Origin: Rhizobium etli_C
Lineage (GTDB): Bacteria; Pseudomonadota; Alphaproteobacteria; Rhizobiales; Rhizobiaceae
Assembly: GCF_014198605.1 (NCBI RefSeq)
Contig: NZ_JACIHU010000001.1
Strand: one strand, 5' to 3'
Length of the DNA stretch: 64,000 nucleotides
Position 1 is the first letter of the stretch. Each line of letters begins with the position of its first letter. Positions 8,318 through 16,253 of this stretch are shown here, one piece after another. The translations under genes were made by a program, and so were the position numbers. The notes under the pieces were generated by a model. It was not told the DNA's origin and made no database searches. It saw nothing but the letters and a program-made list of their open reading frames with translations.

Positions 8318-9453
8318 CCTTCTTCGAGCTCATGCGGCGCAATGCCTGGCGCAAGCGGCTGCGCGCCATCCTGCTGATGTTTTCGGTCGGCGTCGCCTTT
8401 CTGATCTACGGGCTGACGGCGAGCTTCGTTGCCGGCAGCCAGGGCGCGGCCGGCGCCAGCGACAATCTGCTCGGCGTCTTCAACAAGGCGGGACGAGGCC
8501 TGCCCTTGCCGCTTGCATATATCAATCGCATCGCGGCCGACCCCGATATCGCCGCCGTCGCCTATACCGCGCGCATGCGGGGCTTCGTCGAGGTCGAGAA
8601 GAATGTGGTTGTCGTCAGCGCCGTCGAGCCGCAGGCCATTGCGGCGGCCAACGGCGAAGAGCTCGGGCTGACGCCGGAGCTGACCGCGGCGCTCGAAGAG
8701 GGCGGCGACCGGGTGTTGGTCGGCAGGGCGTTGGCCGAGGCTCAGGGCTGGTCGATCAGCCAGCGCATCGGCTTCACCGGCCAGCTGACCAGGACCGACG
8801 GCAGCCGGAACTGGAGCTTCTCCATCGCCGGCATCTTCGAGGGCGCCGATGTCGGCACCGACACCTATTTCATGCTGGCTCGCTATGACGCGCTCAATGC
8901 AGCGCGTGCGCGCGACAAGAATACGGTCGACGCCTTCGTGGTGCGTCCGCGTCCGGGCGTGTCGCCAGGCACACTGGCGGCGCGGATCGACGCTCTGTTC
9001 GCCAATTCGGCGGCGCAGACGCGGACGCAATCGGAAAAGCAATTCCTCGAGGCGTTTCTCAGGCAATTCGCCGATGTCGGCCTGATCGTCAGCCTTGTCG
9101 TCGGTGCGGGCTTCGTCACCATCCTGATGATCGCGATCAACACCATGCTGTTTGCCGTGCGCGAGCGGCGTTTCGAGATCGGCGTCATGAAGGTGCTCGG
9201 CTTTTCCAGTGGGCGGATCATGGCGCTTGTCGTCGGCGAGACGCTGTTCATCTTCGTTGTCGGCGGCGCAAGCGGGCTTGTTCTCGCCAAGCTCGCGACG
9301 CTTTCGATCGGGCCGGAATTCGGCCTCGTCTTCGGCGCGACGCTCCTCATCAAATCTTTCGCCATCATCGCGGGGCTCGGCCTGCTGACCGGGCTGCTGC
9401 CTGCGATCAGCGCCGTGCGCCTGCCGATCATCAACGCCTTCAGAACGAGATAG
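8314..9453 (+). CDS. ABC transporter permease, FtsX/MacB family (first)
   Basis: A 379-residue permease with the FtsX architecture: one N-terminal helix, a ~220-residue periplasmic domain, then three helices at the C-terminus. The first C-terminal helix is followed by the coupling stretch 'VRERRFEIGVMKVLGFS', the usual ATPase-contact motif. It starts within the ATPase stop codon. With the second permease it likely forms a heterodimer, as in DevBCA-like exporters. The substrate is not evident. Confidence 0.88.
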   Translation: MTFFELMRRNAWRKRLRAILLMFSVGVAFLIYGLTASFVAGSQGAAGASDNLLGVFNKAGRGLPLPLAYINRIAADPDIAAVAYTARMRGFVEVEKNVVVVSAVEPQAIAAANGEELGLTPELTAALEEGGDRVLVGRALAEAQGWSISQRIGFTGQLTRTDGSRNWSFSIAGIFEGADVGTDTYFMLARYDALNAARARDKNTVDAFVVRPRPGVSPGTLAARIDALFANSAAQTRTQSEKQFLEAFLRQFADVGLIVSLVVGAGFVTILMIAINTMLFAVRERRFEIGVMKVLGFSSGRIMALVVGETLFIFVVGGASGLVLAKLATLSIGPEFGLVFGATLLIKSFAIIAGLGLLTGLLPAISAVRLPIINAFRTR

Positions 9454-9457
9454 TCCA

Positions 9458-10723
9458 ATGTCATCAGCGCTCAAGCAGGTCTTTCTCATGATCAGAGTCA
9501 ATCTCGGCAGTCTGCCCCGGCGGCTCGCGATCTCGCTGTCGATGGTGCTGTCGGTCGCCCTCGTCGTGGCGGTGCTGGCGGGCTTTCTGGCGATGGCGCG
9601 CGGCTTCGAGGCCGCGCTTGCCGGCGCCGGCTCGCCCGATATCGCCATCGTTCTCGGCGGCGGCACCAACCAGGAGACCGGCTCGGAGGTGCCGGCCGAA
9701 GCAATCCGCAGCCTTGCCGCCATGGGCGGCGATAGCGGGATTGCCCGCAACCCTGGGATTGCCCGCAACCCTGGGATTGCCAGCAACCCTGGGATTGCCC
9801 GCGACGGCGCAGGCGCGCCGGCTTTGTCGCGCGAGACCGTCGTCCCCATCGATGTCGGGCAAGGCGACGGCACCGAGCAGATGCTGTCGCTGAGGGGCAT
9901 GGACGTGACCGGCCCTGCCTTGCGCGACCGCGCACGGCTTTCGCAAGGACGGCTGTTTTTGCCGGGTGCGCGCGAGATCGTCGTCGGCGCCCGCATCGCG
10001 GACACCTTTCCCGGCCTTGCGGTCGGTGAAACGATCCGGCTCGGCGCGCTCGACTGGAGGATCGTCGGGCATTTCACGTCAGGCGGCAGCGCCTTTGAAT
10101 CCGAGATTTGGGCGGATCTGGAGGCGGTGCAATCGGCTTTCGACCGGCAGGGGCAGGTGCAGAGCCTGCGGGTGCGGCTCGATGGCGCAGGCGATCCCAC
10201 AACAGCATTGGCGGCTTTGCGCCATCGCCTGTCGGCCTTGCCGGGCACGCCGCTTGCCGCCGTCTCGGAGACCGAATTCTATGCCGGCCAGGCCGAGCGG
10301 ACAGAGAGCCTCATCCGCCTGTTCGGCTGGCCGATTGCCCTGCTGATGGCGATCGGAGCGACGGCGGGGGCCCTGAATACGATGATGAGTTCGGTCTCCG
10401 ACCGCAGCGTCGAGATCGCTACGCTGCGCCTCCTCGGCTTTGCCCGCCTGCCAGCCTTCACCGCCACCTGGGTGGAGGCGGTGCTGCTCTCGGCTGTCGG
10501 AGCGGCAATCGGCGCCATCGCCTCCCGGCCGACCTTTGACGGCTGGCAAGCGAGCACGATGGGCGCCAACAACACGAAGACGGCGTTTCAGCTCGCGGTT
10601 ACACCTGATGTGATCTTGACTGCCGGGCTGATGGGACTGGCGATCGGTGTCATCGGCGGCGCTCTGCCGGCGCTGACGGCCGCGCGGCTGCCACTGAGGG
10701 CGGCGTTGCGGGCGAGGGGGTAG
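9458..10723 (+). CDS. ABC transporter permease, FtsX/MacB family (second)
   Basis: A 421-residue permease, four bases after the first. It has an N-terminal helix, a periplasmic domain, and three C-terminal helices; the coupling segment is 'SVSDRSVEIATLRLLGFA'. Residues 94-115, on the periplasmic side shortly after the first helix, consist of a tandem hexapeptide GIARNP repeated about 3.7 times and encoded by an 18-bp DNA repeat. That insert is not expected in the family and probably forms a flexible, length-variable loop. No outer-membrane component is encoded nearby. Confidence 0.88.
   Translation: MSSALKQVFLMIRVNLGSLPRRLAISLSMVLSVALVVAVLAGFLAMARGFEAALAGAGSPDIAIVLGGGTNQETGSEVPAEAIRSLAAMGGDSGIARNPGIARNPGIASNPGIARDGAGAPALSRETVVPIDVGQGDGTEQMLSLRGMDVTGPALRDRARLSQGRLFLPGAREIVVGARIADTFPGLAVGETIRLGALDWRIVGHFTSGGSAFESEIWADLEAVQSAFDRQGQVQSLRVRLDGAGDPTTALAALRHRLSALPGTPLAAVSETEFYAGQAERTESLIRLFGWPIALLMAIGATAGALNTMMSSVSDRSVEIATLRLLGFARLPAFTATWVEAVLLSAVGAAIGAIASRPTFDGWQASTMGANNTKTAFQLAVTPDVILTAGLMGLAIGVIGGALPALTAARLPLRAALRARG
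9737..9802 (+). repeat. 18-bp in-frame tandem repeat (minisatellite), 3.7 copies
   Basis: Units start at 9737, 9755, 9773 and 9791. Units 1 and 2 are identical, unit 3 differs by one base (R to S in the peptide), and unit 4 is partial (12 bases). Each unit encodes G-I-A-R-N-P. Copy-number change by slippage would keep the frame. Confidence 0.95.
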
Positions 10724-10753
10724 GAACACAATTCTGGCTGTCTTGGAGGCTGT

Positions 10754-10927
10754 GCCGTGTGGCCCCCTCATCTGCCTGCCGGCATCTTCTCCCCGCTGGT
10801 GAGAAGAGGAGTAGAGGCAACGTCTCGCCCTTCTTGAACGCATCCTTTGTGGACACGAAGCTCGCGTCTCGGACACTTCTCCCCTCGGGGAGAAGATGCC
10901 GGCAGGCAGATGAGGGGGCCACACGGC
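10754..10927. repeat. Palindromic mosaic element with perfect 41-bp arms
   Basis: Arms 10754-10794 and 10887-10927 are exact reverse complements, around a 92-base centre. The arm contains GGCCCCCTCATCTGCCTGCC followed by GGCATCTTCTCCCC. The same arm sequence recurs at 37333 and, diverged, inside uvrB at 61701. This fits the Rhizobium intergenic mosaic (RIME) class by recollection. The surrounding 10724-11062 gap holds no gene I can support. Confidence 0.85.
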
Positions 10928-11062
10928 AAAACTTTTATTGGCCTGCCCCATCCTTACACGTTGCGAATTCCTGCAATTTCCGCTCCGGATATTTTCGGAT
11001 AAGTTGCAGCTTTCCAGTGCCTTAGCGAGCGAAGCGCGCCAGGCAGCGAAAAACCGCCCCCG

Positions 11063-12409
11063 TCACTCCTCCACAACCTCGATCTCCGGCCGCCCGGCGA
11101 GTGTCAGCCGCAGGCGGCCGCGGTCGGCGCGTTCGAGCGTGATCGGACCCGCCTTTTCCTCCAGGCGCCGGCGCAGGAGGATCAGCCGGGTTTCCAGATT
11201 GTCCTTGAAGTCGGGCAGTTGCAGGCGCCGGTCGCGGCGGACCTCGCGGTTCAGAAAGTCCCGCTTGCCGGTGCGTACATAGTCTTCGAGGAAATGCAGG
11301 AGCAGCCGCCCCGGCACGCCGCGGATCAGATAGTCGTCGTCGACGAACAGCGAGCCGTCCCGCGGATAGAAGCGCACGGCGATGCGCCGGCCGACAGGCA
11401 TGCTGCCGACTTGGTCGGCCGGGGCTTCGGCCTTTTCCCGCCCATTCGTCTCCGCCCGCTCGCGTTCCTCGGACAGGAAGGAGAGCGCGGTGGCGAGATG
11501 TGCTGCGACCACGATCAGCGCCTCCTCGTCGCGATGGCGGAAGGTGAAGCGCTCGGTCGATTCCGAAAACAGCACGCCGACAAGCCTTCCCCGCGCGACA
11601 AGCGGCAGCGCGATCTGGCTGAGCGGTTTGTCGAGCGCCGGAAGCGGGATCGGCGTCGCATCCTCAACGCCCGCCATGGCCCGTATTGCCTGGATGTAGC
11701 GCTGGCCGCGACTGAGATCGGTGATCCGCACGTTGCGGCGCCGTTCGGCCGCAAGCCCGACAATACCGTGCCCGGCCGGCACCTCGGCGCCGAAACCGAA
11801 CTGGTCGTAGCCGCGGCTGGCAATGGTCGTCAGCCCGCCGCGTTCGCCGTCCGGCACCAGCACCATGGAATGGCGGTAGCCGAAGAGTTCGCTCAGGCCT
11901 TCGAGCGTGGCATCGAGCAGCGTTTCCGGATCGCCGCAATCCGACATCCGTGCCGTCAGCCGCGCCACCTTGCCCATCAGGTCGGGCAGCAAGAGCGGCT
12001 CAGGCTCGACCAGCGGATTGGCCGCCCGCACGGCCCGACAGTTCTCAACCCGGTAAATGTCGACGGCGCGCAGCTTCATGATCCCGCTCATCCGGCTTTC
12101 CAAGATCGCCAGGTGGATTGCCATCCGCTCGAATGTCTCGCCCTCCGTCTCGGAGCGCTCGAACACCAGGTCGAGCACATGCTGCTGGCCGCTATAGCCG
12201 TCGACCACCATCACGGTCGCAAGCCCGTTGCGCTCGACATTGGTGGCGGTCTTGGAGAAGAACTGGTTGGAGAGCGCCACATGCGTCTCATCGATGTAAT
12301 GCACGTGCGAGAGATAGGAAATATTGGGCATTCCGTCGGCATCAGTGGTGGCGACGATGGAGGGAATGATGCCCTCGAAGCTGTCCCGCAACCCTTCGAG
12401 CGGAATCAT
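11063..12409 (-). CDS. Flavin split-barrel / GAF protein with winged-helix-like C-terminus
   Basis: A 448-residue protein with three parts. Residues 1-135 are a pyridoxamine-phosphate-oxidase-like split barrel ('VATTDADGMPNISYLSHV'), which usually binds FMN or F420. Residues ~140-310 are a GAF domain. Residues ~340-448 ('DDYLIRGVPGRLLLHFLEDY' through a C-terminal 'RGRLRLTLAG') look like a winged helix of the OmpR type, though I infer this from pattern alone. The order suggests a one-component regulator in which flavin state or a small ligand controls DNA binding. It overlaps the upstream single split-barrel gene (ATGA), so the two are translationally coupled. The divergent neighbour is a hemerythrin-like gene. 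Confidence 0.75.
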   Translation of the reverse strand: MIPLEGLRDSFEGIIPSIVATTDADGMPNISYLSHVHYIDETHVALSNQFFSKTATNVERNGLATVMVVDGYSGQQHVLDLVFERSETEGETFERMAIHLAILESRMSGIMKLRAVDIYRVENCRAVRAANPLVEPEPLLLPDLMGKVARLTARMSDCGDPETLLDATLEGLSELFGYRHSMVLVPDGERGGLTTIASRGYDQFGFGAEVPAGHGIVGLAAERRRNVRITDLSRGQRYIQAIRAMAGVEDATPIPLPALDKPLSQIALPLVARGRLVGVLFSESTERFTFRHRDEEALIVVAAHLATALSFLSEERERAETNGREKAEAPADQVGSMPVGRRIAVRFYPRDGSLFVDDDYLIRGVPGRLLLHFLEDYVRTGKRDFLNREVRRDRRLQLPDFKDNLETRLILLRRRLEEKAGPITLERADRGRLRLTLAGRPEIEVVEE

Positions 12410-12882
12410 GCGACCGCTTCCGGCGTCAATCTGCGTCCGGCGCCCGGCCCGGGCGTCTGCTCGAAGATCGCCTGCGGCTCGATGGTCAGGCAGACGAGGT
12501 CCTGGTCCGACAGCGTGCTGGAGAGCTGCATGCGGGTGACCCCGAGCGCCATCATCCGCGCCAACTGTTCTGCGACATAGGCCTCGCCCCGTGCCCGGTG
12601 GGCCTCATCAGCCGGCCCTGCCGCGAGGATCCGGCCCTTGATCTGGCAGGCCTTATAGTCGGCGGGCCGCACATAAGTCATGGCAATCGGCCGGCCGACC
12701 TGCGCCTCGCTTACGGCTTCCGGCCATTGGGAGCGGGACGCGAGAAAGTGCAGATGCCCGCTCTGCCGCTCGATGCGCACGCCGGAGCCGCGGCCAATCA
12801 TCGGCCGGCCGGCCTCGTCGCGCGTCGCAAACAGTATCATGACGGGACTTTCTATGAATTCTGCGAGTTCCGGCCCCAGCAA
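12406..12882 (-). CDS. Pyridoxamine 5'-phosphate oxidase-like split-barrel protein
   Basis: A 158-residue flavin-binding split-barrel protein. The N-terminus 'MILFATRDEAGRPMIGRGSG' is the usual first strand pair, and the middle resembles the PNPOx family that reduces or stores flavin. Key residues for pyridoxamine phosphate binding are not recognisable, so enzyme activity on that substrate should not be assumed. It is first of a two-gene unit with the GAF fusion protein and divergent from the hemerythrin-like gene across 170 bases. Confidence 0.78.
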   Translation of the reverse strand: MLGPELAEFIESPVMILFATRDEAGRPMIGRGSGVRIERQSGHLHFLASRSQWPEAVSEAQVGRPIAMTYVRPADYKACQIKGRILAAGPADEAHRARGEAYVAEQLARMMALGVTRMQLSSTLSDQDLVCLTIEPQAIFEQTPGPGAGRRLTPEAVA

Positions 12883-12920
12883 TGCTTTTTCCCCACCCCG
12901 ACGTCAGGCGATGATAGTGA

Positions 12921-12970
12921 GTTAGGATATTCTTAGCAATCGTTCCAAGTGCTTAGGATGGTTTTAGGAA
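12921..12970. promoter_or_regulatory. Direct TTAGGA repeats between divergent flavin and hemerythrin genes
   Basis: TTAGGAT occurs at 12922-12928 and 12953-12959, exactly 31 bases apart (about three helical turns), and TTAGGA again at 12964-12969. They lie in the 170-base gap between two divergent starts. Spaced direct repeats on one face of the helix suit a regulator binding site; this is inference from position and spacing. Confidence 0.4.
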
Positions 12971-13052
12971 GCGCTTCGCAAAGGCCTCGGTTATCTCAGG
13001 TCATCAGCCCGGCGCACGGAAAGAGGCGCCGGCCAACGAGAGGAAAACCATC

Positions 13053-13760
13053 ATGAGCCATGAATTCTCGCTTACCAGCATTCCCGATCTCAACGGCCGC
13101 TACGACATTTACGGCGCGATACACAAGGGCCTGCGCAAGGCCGGCTGCGACCTGCTCGGACGCCTCGGCACGGCCGATTTCCAGAATGTCGATGAGACCG
13201 TCTTCCTGATCGGTGACCTGCGCCATTACCTGATGCTGGCCGCCTCCCATGTCATTCACGAAGACGACAACATCCACGTGGCGCTTGCCGAGAAGGGCGT
13301 TTCGACCGTCACGCTCGACGGGCAGCATGACGACCACCGCAGCGCATTCCGCGAGCTGGAAGAACTTGTTGTCGCCTGGGAAAAAGCCTCGCCGCTGCAC
13401 AAGGCGGCCTGCGGCCGTAAACTTTATCTCGGCTTTGCCGCCTATATCGCCGACGACTTCGCGCATATGCACGAGGAGGAGGCGGTGACCGGCCCTCTGC
13501 TGTGGCGCAACTTCAACGACCAGGAAATATTCGGCATCGAGATGCGCATCATCGGCTCTCTGCCGCCGGAGAAGAGCATGGCCTTCATGCGCATCATGAT
13601 CCCGGCCATCAACCCGGCGGAGCGTGCCGCACTCCTCGGCGCCATGAAGAAGGATGCGCCGCCGGAAATCTTCCAGGCGGTCATCGACTTCGCCGTCCGT
13701 CCGGGGCTTTCGGCCGGCGACTTCGCCAAGCTTGCCGATGCGCTGAAGCTGGCGGCCTGA
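13053..13760 (+). CDS. Hemerythrin-like domain protein
   Basis: A 235-residue, mainly helical protein. The ligand pattern of a diiron hemerythrin is visible: 'IHKGLR' (first helix His), 'HVIHEDDNIH' , 'QHDDHRSAFRELEEL' (second and third helices) and 'HMHEEE' near residue 140. Such proteins bind O2 or NO, or store or sense iron. The length is greater than a minimal hemerythrin (~120), leaving a helical C-terminal ~90 residues of unknown role. GAGAGGAAA precedes the ATG. It is divergent from the flavin/GAF unit and upstream of a tiny Cys-rich gene. Confidence 0.8.
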   Translation: MSHEFSLTSIPDLNGRYDIYGAIHKGLRKAGCDLLGRLGTADFQNVDETVFLIGDLRHYLMLAASHVIHEDDNIHVALAEKGVSTVTLDGQHDDHRSAFRELEELVVAWEKASPLHKAACGRKLYLGFAAYIADDFAHMHEEEAVTGPLLWRNFNDQEIFGIEMRIIGSLPPEKSMAFMRIMIPAINPAERAALLGAMKKDAPPEIFQAVIDFAVRPGLSAGDFAKLADALKLAA

Positions 13761-13771
13761 GAAGAAGGCTG

Positions 13772-13797
13772 CGGGCGGAGGACCGAGGCTCCGCCCG
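13772..13797 (+). other. GC-rich hairpin between hemerythrin-like and Cys-rich genes
   Basis: Perfect 9-base stem CGGGCGGAG / CTCCGCCCG with an 8-base loop, 12 bases after the hemerythrin-like stop and 33 before the next start. There is no T-run, so it is either a weak or Rho-assisted terminator or a processing/stability element that sets the level of the downstream small gene. Confidence 0.5.
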
Positions 13798-13829
13798 TGG
13801 CATCGCCTGTTAATATCAGGAGAAGAACC

Positions 13830-14036
13830 ATGTGCAAACCAAACGGCGAGGCCGGCATTCCAACCAAGTGTCCGCGCCGCGGCGACTGTCGCGGCTGCCC
13901 CCATTTTGCTTTCCGCGATGGCGAACCGGAGGATCGCCGCACAGCGTCCGGTCCACCGATATGGGGTGAGCGCCAGTGCACCCGATCTGTCGGCGAAACT
14001 CGGCAAGCGACCAGCGCGGCGGGTCTTTCGAACTGA
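13830..14036 (+). CDS. Small Cys-rich protein
   Basis: A 68-residue protein with a strong AGGAGAAG ribosome site five bases before the ATG. Cysteines cluster at the N-terminus (Cys2, 14, 20, 23), forming C-x5-C-x2-C next to His25, a possible zinc or iron-sulfur site. The rest is polar and apparently disordered. No family is recognised. The gene follows the hemerythrin-like gene by 69 bases with a hairpin between, so a joint metal or redox role is possible. Confidence 0.55.
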   Translation: MCKPNGEAGIPTKCPRRGDCRGCPHFAFRDGEPEDRRTASGPPIWGERQCTRSVGETRQATSAAGLSN

Positions 14037-14366
14037 GGCGAAGCCGAAAGTCCGGCATTTTCCAGGGCAAGCTGGGGAGAATCACCTGCAGCGCGTTCGA
14101 AGGGGAGGGAATGTACGTTCGCGTACAACCGCGATTTATTCGTCCCCGGGTCGCCGGTTTTAAAGTCGGGGTTGCAGCTTCCTCGCGGTTGATCGGAGCT
14201 CGCGCCTGTGGCCGTGGAATAAGGTCCGCGAATTTGCCCGCTGCCGCATTGACAACATCTTCTCGCCTTCTTGCCGTGGCCGGTTGCCCGCGCCGCATGC
14301 GATCGATCGATCCCGGTCGAGCTCTGCGGCGACATAGCGATCCGATGAATAGGGCAACATGGCGAT
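14037..14366 (+). other. Leader region of the first beta-helix gene
   Basis: No gene seen in these 330 bases. A 16-base inverted repeat TGTACG-TTCG-CGTACA at 14112-14127 stands 240 bases upstream of the beta-helix start and could be an operator or a small hairpin. Confidence 0.4.
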
Positions 14367-15860
14367 ATGACAATCTACTATGTGAACTCAGCGACTGGCT
14401 CCGACCGCAACAGCGGAACGGGCCAGAATTCGGCTTTTGCGACTTTGTCCAAAGTGGAATCCTTGACGCTGAAACCGGGCGACAGCGTGCTGCTCGCCAA
14501 GGGAAGCGTCTTCAAGGAGCAATTCGATATCAAATATTCCGGCACCGAGAGCGCGCCGATCAAGATCGGCAGTTACGGCACGGGTGAGACGCCTGTCATC
14601 CATGGGGGCAATGACGGCGTCCACAGTCTTTACGCCTCGAACATCGTCATCGAGAACCTCAAGATATCAGACACTGGCGGTGCGGCCATCTATGGCGGCA
14701 ATGTCTCGAATTGGACGGTGCGCAACGTCGAGATCGACAAGGCGGGATCGTCGGCCGAAGCAGGTTCGGTGACCTTTCGCAGCAGCAAGAACATCACGAT
14801 CGAAGACAGCAAGATCTCGGGCGTCAAAGGCGACGGCATCTGGATCGAAAAGGTCGATGGCGTCAACCTCCTCAACAATACGGTGACCAACAGCCATGGC
14901 GCCAGGGCCGATGCCGTCCAGGTGAACGACAGCAGCAATATTCTGATCCAGGGCAATCATCTCGATCAGACGCAAGCCGATAGCTCGAAAGGCGTCATAG
15001 CGCTGGTGCGAGCCACCAATGCGGTGATCGAGGACAATACGCTGACCGGCGGCGGCTTCGGCATCAGCGCCCCGGCGGGCAAGAATGTCGCCATCCGCGA
15101 CAATGATATATCGGGTTTTCACGGTTACGACTGGTCCTTCGCCGTCGGTCTCGGCGATCAGGGCAATAGCAGAGATTACGATATAGCAGGCAACCATATC
15201 CATGACGGGGCGTGGGGCGTGGTCGTCACCGCTCCCGTCGACGGCACGAGCTATGTCCGCAGCGGTATCAAGGTCCACGACAATGTCTTCGACGACCTCA
15301 CGCAGTCGGCGCTGAAAGTCGACCGGCCGGCATCCGGCTCTTTCTACAACAATACGATCGAAAGCGGCGTCGACGTCTACAGCATCTCGCCTGCCGTCGC
15401 CGACGCGCGTACCTTTTCCGTCAGCAACAATCATACAGTCGCCAATGTCGAGACGGCGCTAGCAACGACTGCCACCAAGGCGGCGGCAACGACGGACGCC
15501 GTCGCGGATCCGGCGGTTGTCGCGGTTCATGACAATTTGAAGATCTTTACGGATACGGGCGAGGCCCATCGCGGCAATCTCCTGGAAAACGACAGTTCCG
15601 ACAACGGGACCTTGGCGCTTCGCCGCTTCGGTGACGAAAGCGTCGGCAAGCACGGCCTGACGCTGACCGGGGAATACGGCACCATCCATGTCGACCGGGA
15701 TGGCAGCTATGCCTATACGCTCGATGAGACGAAGCTGCCTGCCGATCATGACGGACATGTGAGCGAAACCTTCAGCTACGGGGTCAACGATGGCACCTTG
15801 CAGCATAGCGACAGGGATACGCTGACCGTCTTCATTCATATGGATGGTCTGCTGAGCTGA
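14367..15860 (+). CDS. Right-handed parallel beta-helix protein with C-terminal VCBS-like domain
   Basis: A 497-residue protein. Residues 1-~365 show repeated 'N.V.I.dN.i' coils ('NIVIENLKISDTGGAAIYGG', 'NITIEDSKISG', 'GVNLLNNTVTNSHG'), the pectate lyase/NosD/mannuronan-epimerase type fold that acts on or binds polysaccharide. Residues ~395-497 resemble a VCBS/cadherin-like module ('YGTIHVDRDGSYAYTL'). There is no N-terminal signal; the chain starts straight into the fold. In rhizobia such proteins are typically exported by a type I system (PrsD-PrsE) using a C-terminal signal; that system is not in this window. Catalytic residues are not identifiable. A paralogue follows at 16254. Confidence 0.8.
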   Translation: MTIYYVNSATGSDRNSGTGQNSAFATLSKVESLTLKPGDSVLLAKGSVFKEQFDIKYSGTESAPIKIGSYGTGETPVIHGGNDGVHSLYASNIVIENLKISDTGGAAIYGGNVSNWTVRNVEIDKAGSSAEAGSVTFRSSKNITIEDSKISGVKGDGIWIEKVDGVNLLNNTVTNSHGARADAVQVNDSSNILIQGNHLDQTQADSSKGVIALVRATNAVIEDNTLTGGGFGISAPAGKNVAIRDNDISGFHGYDWSFAVGLGDQGNSRDYDIAGNHIHDGAWGVVVTAPVDGTSYVRSGIKVHDNVFDDLTQSALKVDRPASGSFYNNTIESGVDVYSISPAVADARTFSVSNNHTVANVETALATTATKAAATTDAVADPAVVAVHDNLKIFTDTGEAHRGNLLENDSSDNGTLALRRFGDESVGKHGLTLTGEYGTIHVDRDGSYAYTLDETKLPADHDGHVSETFSYGVNDGTLQHSDRDTLTVFIHMDGLLS

Positions 15861-16253
15861 GGGGCGGGCAATGCAGCCCGATCTGTCTCCGACCTGACGC
15901 AGAGGCGCCCTGGAAGGGCGCCTCGAAGGATTTACGGTCCGCAGCCGCCGCCGCTGCTCGGCCAGCGAGCGCTCGTCGGTATATTGTCCAACTCCCGTAA
16001 CGTAAATTGTCAGACGTCGCGTTACCGTTCGTTCACCTTGCGGTCGTTGTTTTCTGGATTATTTTCTTAAAAGTTGTATTCATTGGGATGTAGCCACCGC
16101 CAGGCACATCTCGGGAGCGAGGCAGGCCCATGGCCTGTCGCCGCCATAACGGCAATCGAACGCCATCCTATATGGCCTCAGCCCCCGACCGCATCCGATC
16201 CACGCGCTGTAGCCGTTTGAGACGGCTGAGCGACAATGCGAGAACAAGGCGAT
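15861..16253 (+). other. Intergenic region between beta-helix paralogues
   Basis: No gene seen. It contains a terminator-like hairpin at 15902-15924 and an AT-rich stretch at about 16045-16085 that may hold the promoter of the second paralogue. The arms GTAACG (15997-16002) and CGTTAC (16020-16025) form a loose inverted repeat. The last bases before both paralogues' starts are almost the same (GCGAT-ATG-ACAAT), so the duplication includes the ribosome site. Confidence 0.5.
15902..15924 (+). terminator. Hairpin after first beta-helix gene
   Basis: Perfect 9-base stem GAGGCGCCC / GGGCGCCTC, loop TGGAA, 41 bases after the stop. No clear T-tract follows, so termination is probable but not certain. 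Confidence 0.55.

Noticed and set aside
8206..10248. 680-codon open frame on the minus strand across the ABC permease genes
   Set aside because: It is the GC-rich shadow of two real FtsX permeases; composition is Arg/Ser/Pro-rich without any domain.
11219..12580. 453-codon plus-strand frame opposite the GAF protein
   Set aside because: Shadow frame; the minus strand carries recognisable domains.
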